DNA of 36,883 nucleotides from Pseudoalteromonas sp. HM-SA03. GTDB lineage: Bacteria > Pseudomonadota > Gammaproteobacteria > Enterobacterales > Alteromonadaceae. The notes under the pieces were generated by a model, which saw nothing but the letters and a program-made list of their open reading frames with translations, was not told the origin of the DNA and searched no databases. Where the stretch lies: the NCBI RefSeq assembly GCF_002289345.1, contig NZ_NSDG01000052.1, positions 1 to 36,883 of the forward strand, read 5' to 3'. This document shows positions 1-10,680 of this stretch, piece after piece. The position numbers and the translations under genes are program-made. How positions within the stretch are numbered: position 1 is the stretch's first letter; every line of letters begins with the position of its first letter.

Positions 1-3000
1 TCTGCTCAGGGGTGTTAGCGGCGTGCTGCTCTACTAAGCTGGCCAGATCTTTGTCGGTGGCAAACGACTCGACGTTGTTGTGCCATTGGTTGAGCGTTGT
101 CTGCATTTGGTTATTGACCAAGCTAATGCTTTGATGGCTTTGTGTCAGTCGCTCCCCAAGCTGAACCAAAATAGCTTGTACTTGGTCAAGGATCCACTCT
201 GCCCGTGCGGTGCTCAGCCATTCCCCGTTGTAATGCATCACAAAGTCTAAGCGGTCTTGCTCGCTTTGGGCCACCACAGAAAGCGGATAATCGCCTTTTT
301 CTATTGATTCTCTAAACTTCCAGCTGCCGGTATTTTCTGGAGTCGGGTAGTTTTCAAATACAAAGAGGGTATGGAACAAGCGTTGACCATCACGTTGCAG
401 TTTCGACAAGCTCATGTCGCTGTGGCTATTGAGTGCAGCTACGCCTTTTTGAATGGCTTTGAGAATGTCATTACAGCTTGCTTCTGCTTGCCAATTCACC
501 ACTAAAGGTAAGGTGTTGATGAACAAACCGACCGCTTGTTCAATCCCATTGACTGGAATTTCACGACCGGAAACTGTGCTACCAACAATCGTTTGGCTAT
601 CACCAGAATAGGTTTGCAGTAACTTATGCCAAGCAAATTGCAGTGCAACGTTGAGGGTCACGCCAGCTTGTTGACAAGTATGTTGTAGCGACCTAAACGC
701 CTCGCCTTGAAGACTAAACTGCACCGATTGCACTTGTTCTACAATTCGACTTTGCGACAAGTCATACTGACCGCCAAGCAATAAGTTAATATCGTTTGCG
801 GTGTCAAATTCGGCTTGTTGTTGCTGCCAGTAAGCCTGAGTTTGCTTGGCATTTTTAAGGTAATAAGCTTGCGCCTCTAAATAAGTTTGCTGCGCTTGCA
901 CCTCTGGTGTTTTCCCTGCACAAAGCTGGCGATAATATCCTGCAACAGCTTGCAGCATTAACGGTCCACTCCAGCCATCATTAATGGCATGGTGCTCGGT
1001 TTTGATAAGTGTGTAGAGGTTTTCACTGCGCTTAAACAAGGTGAAGCGAATAAGCCCCGGTTGACTTAGGTCAAACGGAACTTGTCGGTCTGCGGCTTGA
1101 GCTTTGCTGATGGCTTGCTGTTGGCCGTACTCGTCAAGGGATGATAGATCTACTATGGTGAAGTGACTGTCATCAATACTGGCGTCGCGACACACCACTT
1201 GGAGTAGACATTCTTGCCAATCAAAAGCGGTGCGTAGAATAGGGAAGCGAAGCGACGCTAAACGCCAGGCATGAATAAAGTGTTCAACCTCTAGCGCTTG
1301 TTCAATATCCATGACCAATTGCACTCGGTAGGCATCATCCGTTGGGAAGTTAACAGCATGATAGATAAAGCCTTGTTGCAAGCTATTTGCTGGGTAAAGT
1401 GCTTCGATATTATAGTGCTTGCTCAGCGCTTGATAATGCCCATAAGACAAGTCGCTTAACCCCAAATCGCTAGGAGTTTGCTGCGGTGTTTGTACTGCTA
1501 GTTCGCAGCTTGCATTAATGACCTGGTGAAGCGCCATTTCAAAGTGCTCAACAAATGCCAGCGACTGTGATTGGTTCAACCTCGAAACCACATCAAAGTG
1601 AAGCTTGTCACCGCGAACTGCGCCATTGATGTTGAGTAGCAGTGCATTGTCAGCCTGAGCGTTTGCCTCTGTCATCACATAGCCTGCTTGAGTATCATCC
1701 AGCTGCCAGTCTCGGCTTTGCTGTTGTTGCTGATTCAATTGACCTAGGTAGTTAAAGCTCACCTGAGGGCGAATTACGCTGACTTTGCCAGCTTGTACAA
1801 AAGCGCCATAGCCCACGCCTTTATCCGGGATCTGACGCAGCATTTCTTTAGTGTTTGCGATGGTTGCAATCACGTCGTCGTGGTGTTCAAGGCGCACAGG
1901 ATACATACTGGTAAACCAGCCTAAGGTTTGCGACACATCCAAGCGCGGATCTATATTTTCACGACCATGACCTTCAAGTTGAATATGATTAACGGTACTG
2001 TCAAAAGTGCTGTGTAGGGCAATATTGAGTGCCGCCAAAAGCAAGTCGTTAATGTCAGTATTCAAACCAAGATTGGCATCTCGTAGCAATTTAGCGGTCG
2101 TTTCTTGCGCAAACGTGATGCTGTATTGTGATTGTGCTGAGTAAGTGGGTTGGCTAGTAAAGCCTTTTTGTACCTGCTGCCAATAGTACGCTTGCTCAGG
2201 GTGAGCCGAAGGGTAGGTGGCAATGGCATCCACCCACTGACGATAGCTGGTAAGCTTGTCTGTTAGTGCTTCACCACTTAATAGGGTTTGTAAGTCTTGG
2301 CTTAACACCCGCCACGATACCACATCAATAATGGCATGATGGAAGGCAAAGAATACCTGACTGCCCTCGGCCGTTTTCACCAACGCTGCCTGCCACAGGG
2401 GGCCATTGAATAAATCAAATTGGCTTTGTAGTTTGGTCAATTCGTTAAATAACGCGTCTTTACTCAGAGTCGTTGCATCAAGTAATGGGACTTCAAGCTC
2501 TATCGCCGCTTGGTACGCTTGTTTTACCTCGTTGCTGGTCTGAACAAAGTGACAACGTAGCATGTCATGATGCTCGCTCAGCGCTTGAATAGCTTGAGTC
2601 AGCCCCGTGTGTTCAATGTGTTCAGGTAAGTTAAGGGTAAATGCTTGGTTCCAATGGTGTGGATTTGGTAGCCCTAAATCGAAAAACCACTGTTGGATAG
2701 GCAGTAGTGCAAACTCACCACTTAACCTACCTTGCTCCGTGATAAGTTCAATAGTTTCAGTGCTAACGTGTTGAATTAAATAGGCCTGCGCTGCCACGCT
2801 TGGGGCGTCAATGATGTCTTTAACCTGAAGGTTAAAACCAGCTTTACGCAGCGCAGACACAAGTTGAATACTGACAATAGAATCGCCACCGACTTTGAAA
2901 AAGTCATCATTAACGCCCACTTGTTTTAGGCCCAATACTGACTGCCAAATACCACATAATTGTTTTTCTAATTCGCTGCTCGGGGCTTGATAGTTGTCTT

Positions 3001-6000
3001 CATCCACCACGGTTGGAGTAGGCAATTGCTTGTGATCCAGTTTACCATTGTTGTTGAACGGTAACGCCGACATCACTTCAAAGTAGCTTGGGATCATATA
3101 GCTAGGTAAAACCTGAGCCAGTTCCTGTTTTACTGCGTTGGGGTCTAGTTCGCCGTGCTCTGGCACCACGTATGCGGCAAGTTGCTTGTTGCCCGCTTGT
3201 TCGAATACCACCACAGCGGCGACTTTCACTTGCGCCAACTCGTTGAGCTGTGCTTCTATTTCAGCAAGCTCAATTCTAAACCCGCGGATCTTCACTTGGT
3301 GATCGTTACGGCCTAAAAACTCTAATACGCCAGACTCGGACCAACGTCCTAAGTCTCCCGTTTTATACAGTTTATCTAGCCCGAGTTGTTTGGCCTTTGC
3401 GCTTGCAAACGGGTTATCGATAAAGCGCACGGCGCTCATTTCTGGTTTATTCAGGTAACCGCATGCAAGCCCTGGGCCCGCAATAAATATCTCTCCTGTG
3501 GCACCGTGGGGCACAGGGTTGTGGTATTTATCTAACAGGAGCACTTTGCGGTGATTGATGGCTTGACCAATAGGGACTGGACCGTCAATGTCGGCACATG
3601 GATAAAACGTGGTGAATGTTGTGCTTTCGGTGGGCCCATAAGCGTTAATTACTAACTCAGGTCGCGCACTTCTGGCAAGAATGCTTTTCACTATGCTCGG
3701 GGTGATAGCTTCACCACCGGTGATAACACAGCGCACATGGTCATAGATACTTGGCTGTTGTAAATACAGCGAATCAAACAATGTGCGCGTTAGCCAAAGT
3801 ACACTAACACCGTGTTGTTTAATTAACCTTGATAGGTTGTCAGGATCCGCGCCTTGTTGCGCACTTGCTACAACCAATTTGCAGCCGTTTATCAGTGGTG
3901 TCCAAATTTCAAACGTTGCGGCGTCAAAATTTGGATTAGATAGGTGAATAAACACGTCGTTTTCTGACGTGTTTATTAAATCAGTATCTTGTACCAAAGA
4001 AACAACGCCACGGTGTGGAACGACTACGCCCTTTGGCTCACCTGTCGTACCCGATGTATAGATCACATAGGCTTCGGTTTGCGCATGTGCACCTGACAGT
4101 ACGGGCGCTGCATCAGACAAAGACAAGCTATCTAAGCAGGTAATTTGCGGCTCGGCATCACAACTTGCAACGAGTGTTTCGATACGCGGGCGCAGCTCGC
4201 TTTGTGTTAAAATCAAACCAAGTTGCGTGTCGTTGAGCATATACTCTATGCGCTGATCTGGATAATCAGGGTTAAGCGGTACATAAGCACAACCCGCCTT
4301 TAGGATAGCCAGTTTTGCGATTACCATTGCAATAGAGCGTTCACAGAAAAGCCCAACAAAGCGCTGGCTAGCGCCAACGTCCACATGATCTTTAATGTAG
4401 GCGGCAAGCTTATTCGCGCTTTGTTCTAATTCTTGATAGGTCAGCTGCATTTCGCCTTCAACCAGCGCTATTCGAGAGGGCGTTTTTTGTACTTGCTGAG
4501 CAACCAATTCATGGATAGTAGAGTGCAAATAATCTGCATGCTCGTCTACCTCAACCATTGGTGCTTGCTCAGCATTACTTAACAAAGAAATTTGACTATG
4601 CGGCTGGTTCTCATCAGCAATAATGGCATCTAACACCAATGTCATTTGGGTGAGCAATCGCTGTGCTTTGCTTGGTGCCAGCATGGTTTCGCAGAAGCTC
4701 AACTTAAGTAGCAAGATATCTTGTTGTTCAACAATGCTGATGGTGAGTGGATAGTCTACTTTTTCAATCATCTTATCGAATGACCATTCGAGCACGTCTT
4801 GTCCCGCTGGTGTCGGATAGTTTTCAAATACAAATAGACTGTTGAACAGGCGAGTATTCGGCTCTTGTAGTTGCGACAGTGAAACACTGCTGTTGCCGTT
4901 AAGTTCTGCAATTTTTTCTTTCAGCGCTGTAAGCTGGGTGCGAATACTGGCCGTTTCTTGCCAATCAAGGGAAAGAGGTAGAGTATTGATATATAAACCA
5001 ACACTGGCATGGATCCCGTCAATGGGTAGTTCACGACCCGAGACGGTGGTGCCTACTATGGTTTGCTCAGCGTCGCAGTAATATTGCAGTACTTTATGCC
5101 AAGCAAATTGCATTAAGACGTTCAGCGTTAGTCCGTGTTGTTTAGCAAATGCTTTGAGCTGTTGATGGCGCTCTGAAGAGAGCTTTAATTCGCTCGCCGC
5201 TGCTTTTTGGATCTGTGACGAGCCTGATTGGTCAATATTTTTACTCAATAAGCGGTTGATATCATTGGGCTCACCAAATTGTGCCTTTTGGGTTTGCCAA
5301 TAGCTATCGCTAGATTTTTGGTTTTGCTGGTAGCGCGCTTGTGTTTGTAGGTAAGCCGTTTCTTCTTCAACAATGACCGGCTCGCCTTTGGTTAGTTTGG
5401 CGTAGTTTTGATGCACGGTTTGCAGCATCACCGGAAAGCTCCAGCCATCGCTGATGCTGTGGTGTTCTGCTTTAATTAGGGTGTAATGTGCATCGGCGCG
5501 TTTAACAATAGCAAAACGCATTAATCCCGGTTGAGTCAAATCGAAAGGTGTATTACGGTCATCGTGAATGAGCTTATCGATACGCGTCTGTTGTTCAATG
5601 TGGTCAAACGTACTGAAGTCGTGAAAACTGAAGTGATTTGGGGTAAATCCGGCCCCTCCTTTGATCACTTGGATGATTTCACTTTCCCAGTTGAACGCGG
5701 TACGTAGCGCAGGATAACGCATTGATGCCAAGATCCAAGCCTGTTGGTAAGCATCGACATCGAGTGCTTGATGGTAATCGATGACTAGCTGAACGCGGTA
5801 AGCATCGTCACTTGGTTGAGCAAGGTGATGATAAACAAAACCTTTTTGCATACTGTTAGCATCAAAGATGGCACGGATCTCAGATGCCTTTTTACGCTCA
5901 GTCGCCAGCAACTGTTCAAAGTCTTGTTCGGAAAAAACTTGCTGCGATACAAGGTAATCTAACAATGCGGCTTTATTTGCTTTGAGGTAATCAACCCATT

Positions 6001-6100
6001 GTTGGCTGAGTCCTTGCTCACCATGGACAATTTTAAGTTTGTCTCCATTGGCCCAAAGCGCAATGTTATCCTTTGCAAGTGATTGGCATAAATTCAACAT
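1..6100 (-). CDS. altL: Nonribosomal peptide synthetase, docking-C-A-T-E-C-A... (AltL-like), 3' end outside the window
   Basis: About 2033 codons are open with no stop; the gene runs off the left edge. The ATG at 6098-6100 lies 3 bp beyond the altK stop. Residues 1-50 resemble a TubC-type N-terminal docking domain (IALWANGD core). Next come a C domain (HHSISDGW near 211), an A domain (YTSGTTG near 677), a T domain (GGDSI near 1068), an epimerization domain (HHAIIDVVSW near 1252), a second C domain (HHAINDGW near 1700), and the first residues of a second A domain. By eye against GrsA, the first A domain's pocket reads D-A-F-W-I-G-A-T-F, close to known valine codes. It should therefore add Val, epimerize it to D-Val, and pass it to the next module. 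The two C domains follow E domains, so DCL-type acceptance of a D-residue is expected. Val as second residue fits alterochromides. Domain calls are strong; the exact product is inferred. Confidence 0.93.
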   Translation of the reverse strand, partial: MLNLCQSLAKDNIALWANGDKLKIVHGEQGLSQQWVDYLKANKAALLDYLVSQQVFSEQDFEQLLATERKKASEIRAIFDANSMQKGFVYHHLAQPSDDAYRVQLVIDYHQALDVDAYQQAWILASMRYPALRTAFNWESEIIQVIKGGAGFTPNHFSFHDFSTFDHIEQQTRIDKLIHDDRNTPFDLTQPGLMRFAIVKRADAHYTLIKAEHHSISDGWSFPVMLQTVHQNYAKLTKGEPVIVEEETAYLQTQARYQQNQKSSDSYWQTQKAQFGEPNDINRLLSKNIDQSGSSQIQKAAASELKLSSERHQQLKAFAKQHGLTLNVLMQFAWHKVLQYYCDAEQTIVGTTVSGRELPIDGIHASVGLYINTLPLSLDWQETASIRTQLTALKEKIAELNGNSSVSLSQLQEPNTRLFNSLFVFENYPTPAGQDVLEWSFDKMIEKVDYPLTISIVEQQDILLLKLSFCETMLAPSKAQRLLTQMTLVLDAIIADENQPHSQISLLSNAEQAPMVEVDEHADYLHSTIHELVAQQVQKTPSRIALVEGEMQLTYQELEQSANKLAAYIKDHVDVGASQRFVGLFCERSIAMVIAKLAILKAGCAYVPLNPDYPDQRIEYMLNDTQLGLILTQSELRPRIETLVASCDAEPQITCLDSLSLSDAAPVLSGAHAQTEAYVIYTSGTTGEPKGVVVPHRGVVSLVQDTDLINTSENDVFIHLSNPNFDAATFEIWTPLINGCKLVVASAQQGADPDNLSRLIKQHGVSVLWLTRTLFDSLYLQQPSIYDHVRCVITGGEAITPSIVKSILARSARPELVINAYGPTESTTFTTFYPCADIDGPVPIGQAINHRKVLLLDKYHNPVPHGATGEIFIAGPGLACGYLNKPEMSAVRFIDNPFASAKAKQLGLDKLYKTGDLGRWSESGVLEFLGRNDHQVKIRGFRIELAEIEAQLNELAQVKVAAVVVFEQAGNKQLAAYVVPEHGELDPNAVKQELAQVLPSYMIPSYFEVMSALPFNNNGKLDHKQLPTPTVVDEDNYQAPSSELEKQLCGIWQSVLGLKQVGVNDDFFKVGGDSIVSIQLVSALRKAGFNLQVKDIIDAPSVAAQAYLIQHVSTETIELITEQGRLSGEFALLPIQQWFFDLGLPNPHHWNQAFTLNLPEHIEHTGLTQAIQALSEHHDMLRCHFVQTSNEVKQAYQAAIELEVPLLDATTLSKDALFNELTKLQSQFDLFNGPLWQAALVKTAEGSQVFFAFHHAIIDVVSWRVLSQDLQTLLSGEALTDKLTSYRQWVDAIATYPSAHPEQAYYWQQVQKGFTSQPTYSAQSQYSITFAQETTAKLLRDANLGLNTDINDLLLAALNIALHSTFDSTVNHIQLEGHGRENIDPRLDVSQTLGWFTSMYPVRLEHHDDVIATIANTKEMLRQIPDKGVGYGAFVQAGKVSVIRPQVSFNYLGQLNQQQQQSRDWQLDDTQAGYVMTEANAQADNALLLNINGAVRGDKLHFDVVSRLNQSQSLAFVEHFEMALHQVINASCELAVQTPQQTPSDLGLSDLSYGHYQALSKHYNIEALYPANSLQQGFIYHAVNFPTDDAYRVQLVMDIEQALEVEHFIHAWRLASLRFPILRTAFDWQECLLQVVCRDASIDDSHFTIVDLSSLDEYGQQQAISKAQAADRQVPFDLSQPGLIRFTLFKRSENLYTLIKTEHHAINDGWSGPLMLQAVAGYYRQLCAGKTPEVQAQQTYLEAQAYYLKNAKQTQAYWQQQQAEFDTANDINLLLGGQYDLSQSRIVEQVQSVQFSLQGEAFRSLQHTCQQAGVTLNVALQFAWHKLLQTYSGDSQTIVGSTVSGREIPVNGIEQAVGLFINTLPLVVNWQAEASCNDILKAIQKGVAALNSHSDMSLSKLQRDGQRLFHTLFVFENYPTPENTGSWKFRESIEKGDYPLSVVAQSEQDRLDFVMHYNGEWLSTARAEWILDQVQAILVQLGERLTQSHQSISLVNNQMQTTLNQWHNNVESFATDKDLASLVEQHAANTPEQ

Positions 6101-6103
6101 GGT

Positions 6104-9100
6104 TTAAATCTCTAATTCTTGTGTTTTTTCAGACTGAGTCGTGGTTTGTTCTAGTTGTGTTTCACTTAACTGGGATTGCAGTGCAGTTAGTTGCTCCTGA
6201 GAAAGCGAGCCCGCGCCAAAGTCGCTAGGGGTGCTTACACCGCCGCGCTTTTTCGCCTCGAGCGCCATATCCAATACGTCATGTAGCGCTTGTGTTAAGT
6301 GAGTAGCGAAGGCATCGGTAAGATTGCCATCTAGCAATGAATCCACTTTGATCCTGAGTTGCTCGCCCTGAACCAGCGCATTGATATCGAGGATCAGATC
6401 CGAGCCGTTTTGTACGGAACTTGTTTCGGTTTGTAGTTGGTTGTCTATCTGCCAAAGCGCATCGCTTTGCCCACCCATTTGGCCTAGGTAGTTAAAGCTG
6501 ATATTTGGCAACGTTAAGCTGGTGTCTTGCAGTTGTGCGCTACCAAAACCAAGACCTTTATTCGGGATCTGGCGTAGCGCTTCTTTGGCATCAATAATGG
6601 TGTCGCTTAGTGTTGCTTGTTGAGTCAGGCGTAGCGGGTACAAGCAAGTGAACCAGCCAATTGTTTGGTTGATATCAGCATCATCACGCCACATCTCACG
6701 ACCATGACTTTCCAACGTGATAGCATGCTGAGTTTGCTTAAAGGTTTTACTCAATGCTTGGCACAAAGCTGCCAGTAGTAACTCTTCACCTTGCGTATTG
6801 AAGCCTGCATTCGCGTCACGTATTAAGCGGGATGTGGTTTGTGCGTCTAGCTCTAACCAAGCGCTTGACGGTGTTGCAGCCATGCTTGGCGGATAGCTTG
6901 GTAAGTTGGTTGCTAAACGCTGCCAAAATGCCATTTCTTGCGGGTGTGCTGCCGGGTACGCTTGCATCATTTCTACCCATTGTCGATAGCTAGTACGTTT
7001 ACTCAGCAACGCTCCTTGTGCTAAAAGGGTTTGCAGATCTTGCGCGATGATCCGCCAAGAAACCGCATCGATGATTAAGTGGTGAAATGCAAAGTGAAGC
7101 AGGTCGTAGTCTTCACAAAATGCTTCGATATGTGTAACTTGCCAAAGTGGGCCATTACAAATATCGAACTGGCTTTGTCGCGCGTTGAGCTCTGCTTGTA
7201 CATCGTGCGACTTGCCGTTAAGGACGTTGAGTGGCGCCATCGTACTCACATCGTTATATTCTTGCGTAATATGGCCTTCAAATTCCATAAAGGTTGTGCG
7301 CAACATATCATGTTGATCACTTAAACTGTGTAGCGCCTCTTGTAATTGAGTTTGGCTAAAGCCGCTTGGGATCCTGATTGCAAATGCTTGATTCCAATGA
7401 TTCTCCTCCGGTAGTGCTTTATTGAAAAACCATTGTTGAATTGGCAGCAGATCAAAGCGTCCGCTCAGTAGGCCTTGCTCTTGTATTATCTCTCGCTGAG
7501 TCGCTTGTACGCTAACAATACGTTGACTCAACGCCGCTGCAGTTGGACAGTCAAAGATATCTTTTACTTGTAGTTCAATGCCTTGCTTTCTGAGCAAAGC
7601 AACGAGTTGAATCGTGAGAATAGAATCGCCACCGATAGCAAAGAAATCATCTTTGGTGCTCACTTGCTCAACACCAAGCAACGTTTTAAATGCTTCACAC
7701 AGTTGCGCTTCCGTTTCGTCTTGCGGTGCCACATATTCGCTTTGGCTTATCAGTTCAGGCTCTGGCAACGCTTTACGGTCTAATTTACCGTTGCCAGTCA
7801 AAGGTATTTCCGCAAGCTCAGTCCACGTTTTTGGCTGCATATAACTGGGTAGCGCTTGACTCACGTGGGCTTTCACTTGGGCAGTTTGGCCGTGATGTTG
7901 TGGCTTAAACTTAATATAAGCGGCTAGGTAGGGAACACTTTGTAAGGTACGGTCGATAACCACCGCTTGTGCAACTCCTGGCAATTGGTTGATCACGCTT
8001 TCGATTTCACCCAGTTCAATACGGTAGCCACGGATCTTCACCTGATTATCGTTACGACCGATATACTCCAACTCACCATCCGGCAGGCGTCTTGCCAAGT
8101 CACCGGTTTTATACAGTCTGGCTCGTCCATGTTGAATATCTTGTTCGCTTGCGTATGGGCTGCTAATAAAGCGTTCTTGACTGAGCGCTTCGCGGTTTAA
8201 ATAACCACGAGCAAGGCCTGCACCGCCAATATATAACTCACCGCAGGCACCGGGTTCGACCAACTGCAATTTGGAATTTAGCACGTACGCTTTCATATCT
8301 AATATGGGTCTACCGATATGAGAGGCTTTAGAACTTGATTGTTGCGTGAGTGCTTTATAGGTGACATGTACCGTGGTTTCAGTGATCCCATACATGTTGA
8401 CCAATAGCGGCTGTTCATCGCCGTAGTAGTTCCACCAAGGGGTGAGCATTTCGGGGTTGAGTTTGTCACCACCGAAAATCACATACCTCAGTTTGTCAAA
8501 ATTCAATTTTGCGTTTAGTGCCGCTGCACTAAATTCATAGAATGCGGCAGGAGTCTGATTAAGCACAGTCACTTGTTTATCTGAGCAGTAGTCTGCAAAG
8601 GCCTCAAAATCACGGATCAGGCTGTTGTCAGGAATACAGAGTTTACCGCCATAAAGTAGGGCACCCCACATTTCCCATACGCTAAAGTCAAAAGTATAGG
8701 CATGGTAAAGCACCCAAATATCGTGGTGGTCAAAGCCATAATCTTGCTCCGTTGCCGTGAATAATCGAGCGACGTTTTCATGAGTTTGCATCACGCCTTT
8801 TGGTTGGCCTGTCGTACCTGAGGTATAAATGATGTATACCAAATCCTGCGGTGATTGGCTGATGACAGGGGCTGTGTCGCTTTGTTGCTGAGCATTGAGT
8901 GGTGTAACTAGTGGGCAAGCCACCTCCGCCAAACGGCATTTGTCTTGTGCGGTGGCATACTCTTGCTCGTCGACAATCAACAGGCTTGGATTGGTATCAC
9001 TTAGAATAAAAGTTGTTCGCTCGCTGGCATGGTCGGGAGACAGCGGCACATAAGCCGCCCCCGCTTTAGTGACAGCAAGCATTGCAACCAGCATCTCGAT

Positions 9101-10657
9101 AGAAGGCTGCATGTACAGCGCAATTAACGTATCGGCAATGAGGGGTTGTTGATACCGAGACTGATATTGCTCCCGTAAATGCAAGGCCAGGGCGTTGGCT
9201 CTGGCATTAAGGGTTTTATAATCGATAGATTGTGTTTGGGTTTGTAGCGCGATTTGATCTGGGTGCTTACTTACCGCTTGTTCAAACCAGTGATTTAAAG
9301 TGGTGTCGGAAAAGAACGTTTCATTATCTTGATTGCTGCGCGCCAAGATAAGCTTTTGCTCTTCTTCATCCAGTACAGGCAGTTCGGCGATATTAAGGTC
9401 GCTTGAGTGGGTAAGCAATTCAATAAAGCGCGCCTGAATATCGGTGATCCGTGTCATTGCCACGCGAGAAAAGACAGACTTAGCGGCGACCACTTTACGA
9501 CAAAGGCCACCTTCGGTTTCAAAATGCGTAAATTCGATATCAAATTGTGAAACACCAGGCTCAATGGATACCCCTTTGATAATGGTATCTCCCGCTGTGC
9601 CCAAAGCGAGTTCGTACCCTTGGCGACCAATCATCAACGGGGTGATCCCTGGACGAATGCCATTGCTTTTTAGCTTGGCTAAGTAGTTACAGGTGACATT
9701 AATATGCTTTGCAGCGTCTTTATTATTATTTCCTGACAGCAGTAATTGGGTGAGCTGGTTACTGACTTCACTGATAAGCGATGCGCCTGTGTACTGCTCA
9801 ATATCGCAAATAGAAACCGTTTCGACGTCTGAATAATGACCTAAGATCGCACGGGTTTTGCGGGTGCGGCGAGCCATCGGGATCCCTATGGTTAAATCGG
9901 TTTGCCCAGTGGTATGAAATAAAGTCAAAAAGACGCTGGCAAGCACGACGCTAAAACTCGTGACGCCAGCTTGAGAGGCGACCTGTTTTACTTGTTTGAG
10001 TGCCTCTGGGTTTTCTTCACGAAACGCGATGCCGTCATAATGGTGCGCTAGTGCCTCAGTATTACTCTGGTAAAAATCGATAGGATAGAGTTCGCTCTTT
10101 TGTGACGTTGCTGTATGCTCAGGCTTTTCTTCGAACATCACTTGATAATCAAGGGGGGCGAGATCAAGTTCAGAGTTATCAAGCACCGCTTCTACACATG
10201 CGAGTAAATCGCTCATTAGTACTTGCAATGCCCACTGGTCACAGTTGATGTGATGTCCTTTGATGGTTAATAGCAACCGAGTTTCTGAGCTACAAGCGTA
10301 GAATTGAAAGGTCTCTTTAGTGATATCGATGGCTTGCTCAATTAAGGTTTTGGCGGTGACAGAGTCACTAAAAGCGGCAATCTCATCAGGCACGGCTAAT
10401 AACTTAGGGGCACTGGGTAATAATTCGAGTTGTGGTTCGCCTTGAGCCTCATCAATACGACTCGATAAAACTGGGTGCCTTGCAAATAGCAACACCAAGG
10501 CTTGCTCTAGTGCCTCGGCTGTGATCCCGCCGGTAAATTGTACCGCGCAAGCGATGTTATATACTGGATTTGCCAAATCAAGCTGTTGGGCTTGCCATAC
10601 GTGAAGTTGCCTCGTTGTTAGAGACTTGAAATTGGCGGAATTGGACAGTGAGTTCAT
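6104..10657 (-). CDS. altK: Nonribosomal peptide synthetase, C-A-T-E, threonine-activating (AltK-like)
   Basis: This is the initiating NRPS module, 1517 aa. A GTG 10 codons upstream (10687) extends the frame, but the ATG at 10655-10657 has AAGGA seven bases before it and is the better start. Domains: condensation (about 5-440), adenylation (about 455-950, YTSGTTG near 608), carrier (GGDSI, Ser near 1010) and epimerization (HHLIIDAVSW near 1192; LLPIQQWFF entry motif). The A-domain pocket aligned to GrsA reads D-F-W-N-I-G-M-V-H, the classical threonine code. The first C domain should join the ACP-bound aryl-polyene acid to Thr. Its core motif is HHINCDQW, with Gln where HHxxxDG is usual. The E domain predicts Calpha inversion of Thr. 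The C-terminal tail after E is short, polar and acidic and may be the partner of the docking domain starting altL. The 23-bp gap after altJ and 3-bp gap before altL fit one operon. Confidence 0.95.
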   Translation of the reverse strand: MNSLSNSANFKSLTTRQLHVWQAQQLDLANPVYNIACAVQFTGGITAEALEQALVLLFARHPVLSSRIDEAQGEPQLELLPSAPKLLAVPDEIAAFSDSVTAKTLIEQAIDITKETFQFYACSSETRLLLTIKGHHINCDQWALQVLMSDLLACVEAVLDNSELDLAPLDYQVMFEEKPEHTATSQKSELYPIDFYQSNTEALAHHYDGIAFREENPEALKQVKQVASQAGVTSFSVVLASVFLTLFHTTGQTDLTIGIPMARRTRKTRAILGHYSDVETVSICDIEQYTGASLISEVSNQLTQLLLSGNNNKDAAKHINVTCNYLAKLKSNGIRPGITPLMIGRQGYELALGTAGDTIIKGVSIEPGVSQFDIEFTHFETEGGLCRKVVAAKSVFSRVAMTRITDIQARFIELLTHSSDLNIAELPVLDEEEQKLILARSNQDNETFFSDTTLNHWFEQAVSKHPDQIALQTQTQSIDYKTLNARANALALHLREQYQSRYQQPLIADTLIALYMQPSIEMLVAMLAVTKAGAAYVPLSPDHASERTTFILSDTNPSLLIVDEQEYATAQDKCRLAEVACPLVTPLNAQQQSDTAPVISQSPQDLVYIIYTSGTTGQPKGVMQTHENVARLFTATEQDYGFDHHDIWVLYHAYTFDFSVWEMWGALLYGGKLCIPDNSLIRDFEAFADYCSDKQVTVLNQTPAAFYEFSAAALNAKLNFDKLRYVIFGGDKLNPEMLTPWWNYYGDEQPLLVNMYGITETTVHVTYKALTQQSSSKASHIGRPILDMKAYVLNSKLQLVEPGACGELYIGGAGLARGYLNREALSQERFISSPYASEQDIQHGRARLYKTGDLARRLPDGELEYIGRNDNQVKIRGYRIELGEIESVINQLPGVAQAVVIDRTLQSVPYLAAYIKFKPQHHGQTAQVKAHVSQALPSYMQPKTWTELAEIPLTGNGKLDRKALPEPELISQSEYVAPQDETEAQLCEAFKTLLGVEQVSTKDDFFAIGGDSILTIQLVALLRKQGIELQVKDIFDCPTAAALSQRIVSVQATQREIIQEQGLLSGRFDLLPIQQWFFNKALPEENHWNQAFAIRIPSGFSQTQLQEALHSLSDQHDMLRTTFMEFEGHITQEYNDVSTMAPLNVLNGKSHDVQAELNARQSQFDICNGPLWQVTHIEAFCEDYDLLHFAFHHLIIDAVSWRIIAQDLQTLLAQGALLSKRTSYRQWVEMMQAYPAAHPQEMAFWQRLATNLPSYPPSMAATPSSAWLELDAQTTSRLIRDANAGFNTQGEELLLAALCQALSKTFKQTQHAITLESHGREMWRDDADINQTIGWFTCLYPLRLTQQATLSDTIIDAKEALRQIPNKGLGFGSAQLQDTSLTLPNISFNYLGQMGGQSDALWQIDNQLQTETSSVQNGSDLILDINALVQGEQLRIKVDSLLDGNLTDAFATHLTQALHDVLDMALEAKKRGGVSTPSDFGAGSLSQEQLTALQSQLSETQLEQTTTQSEKTQELEI

Positions 10658-10680
10658 TGCGTGATCCTTGTTTTTTCGCC

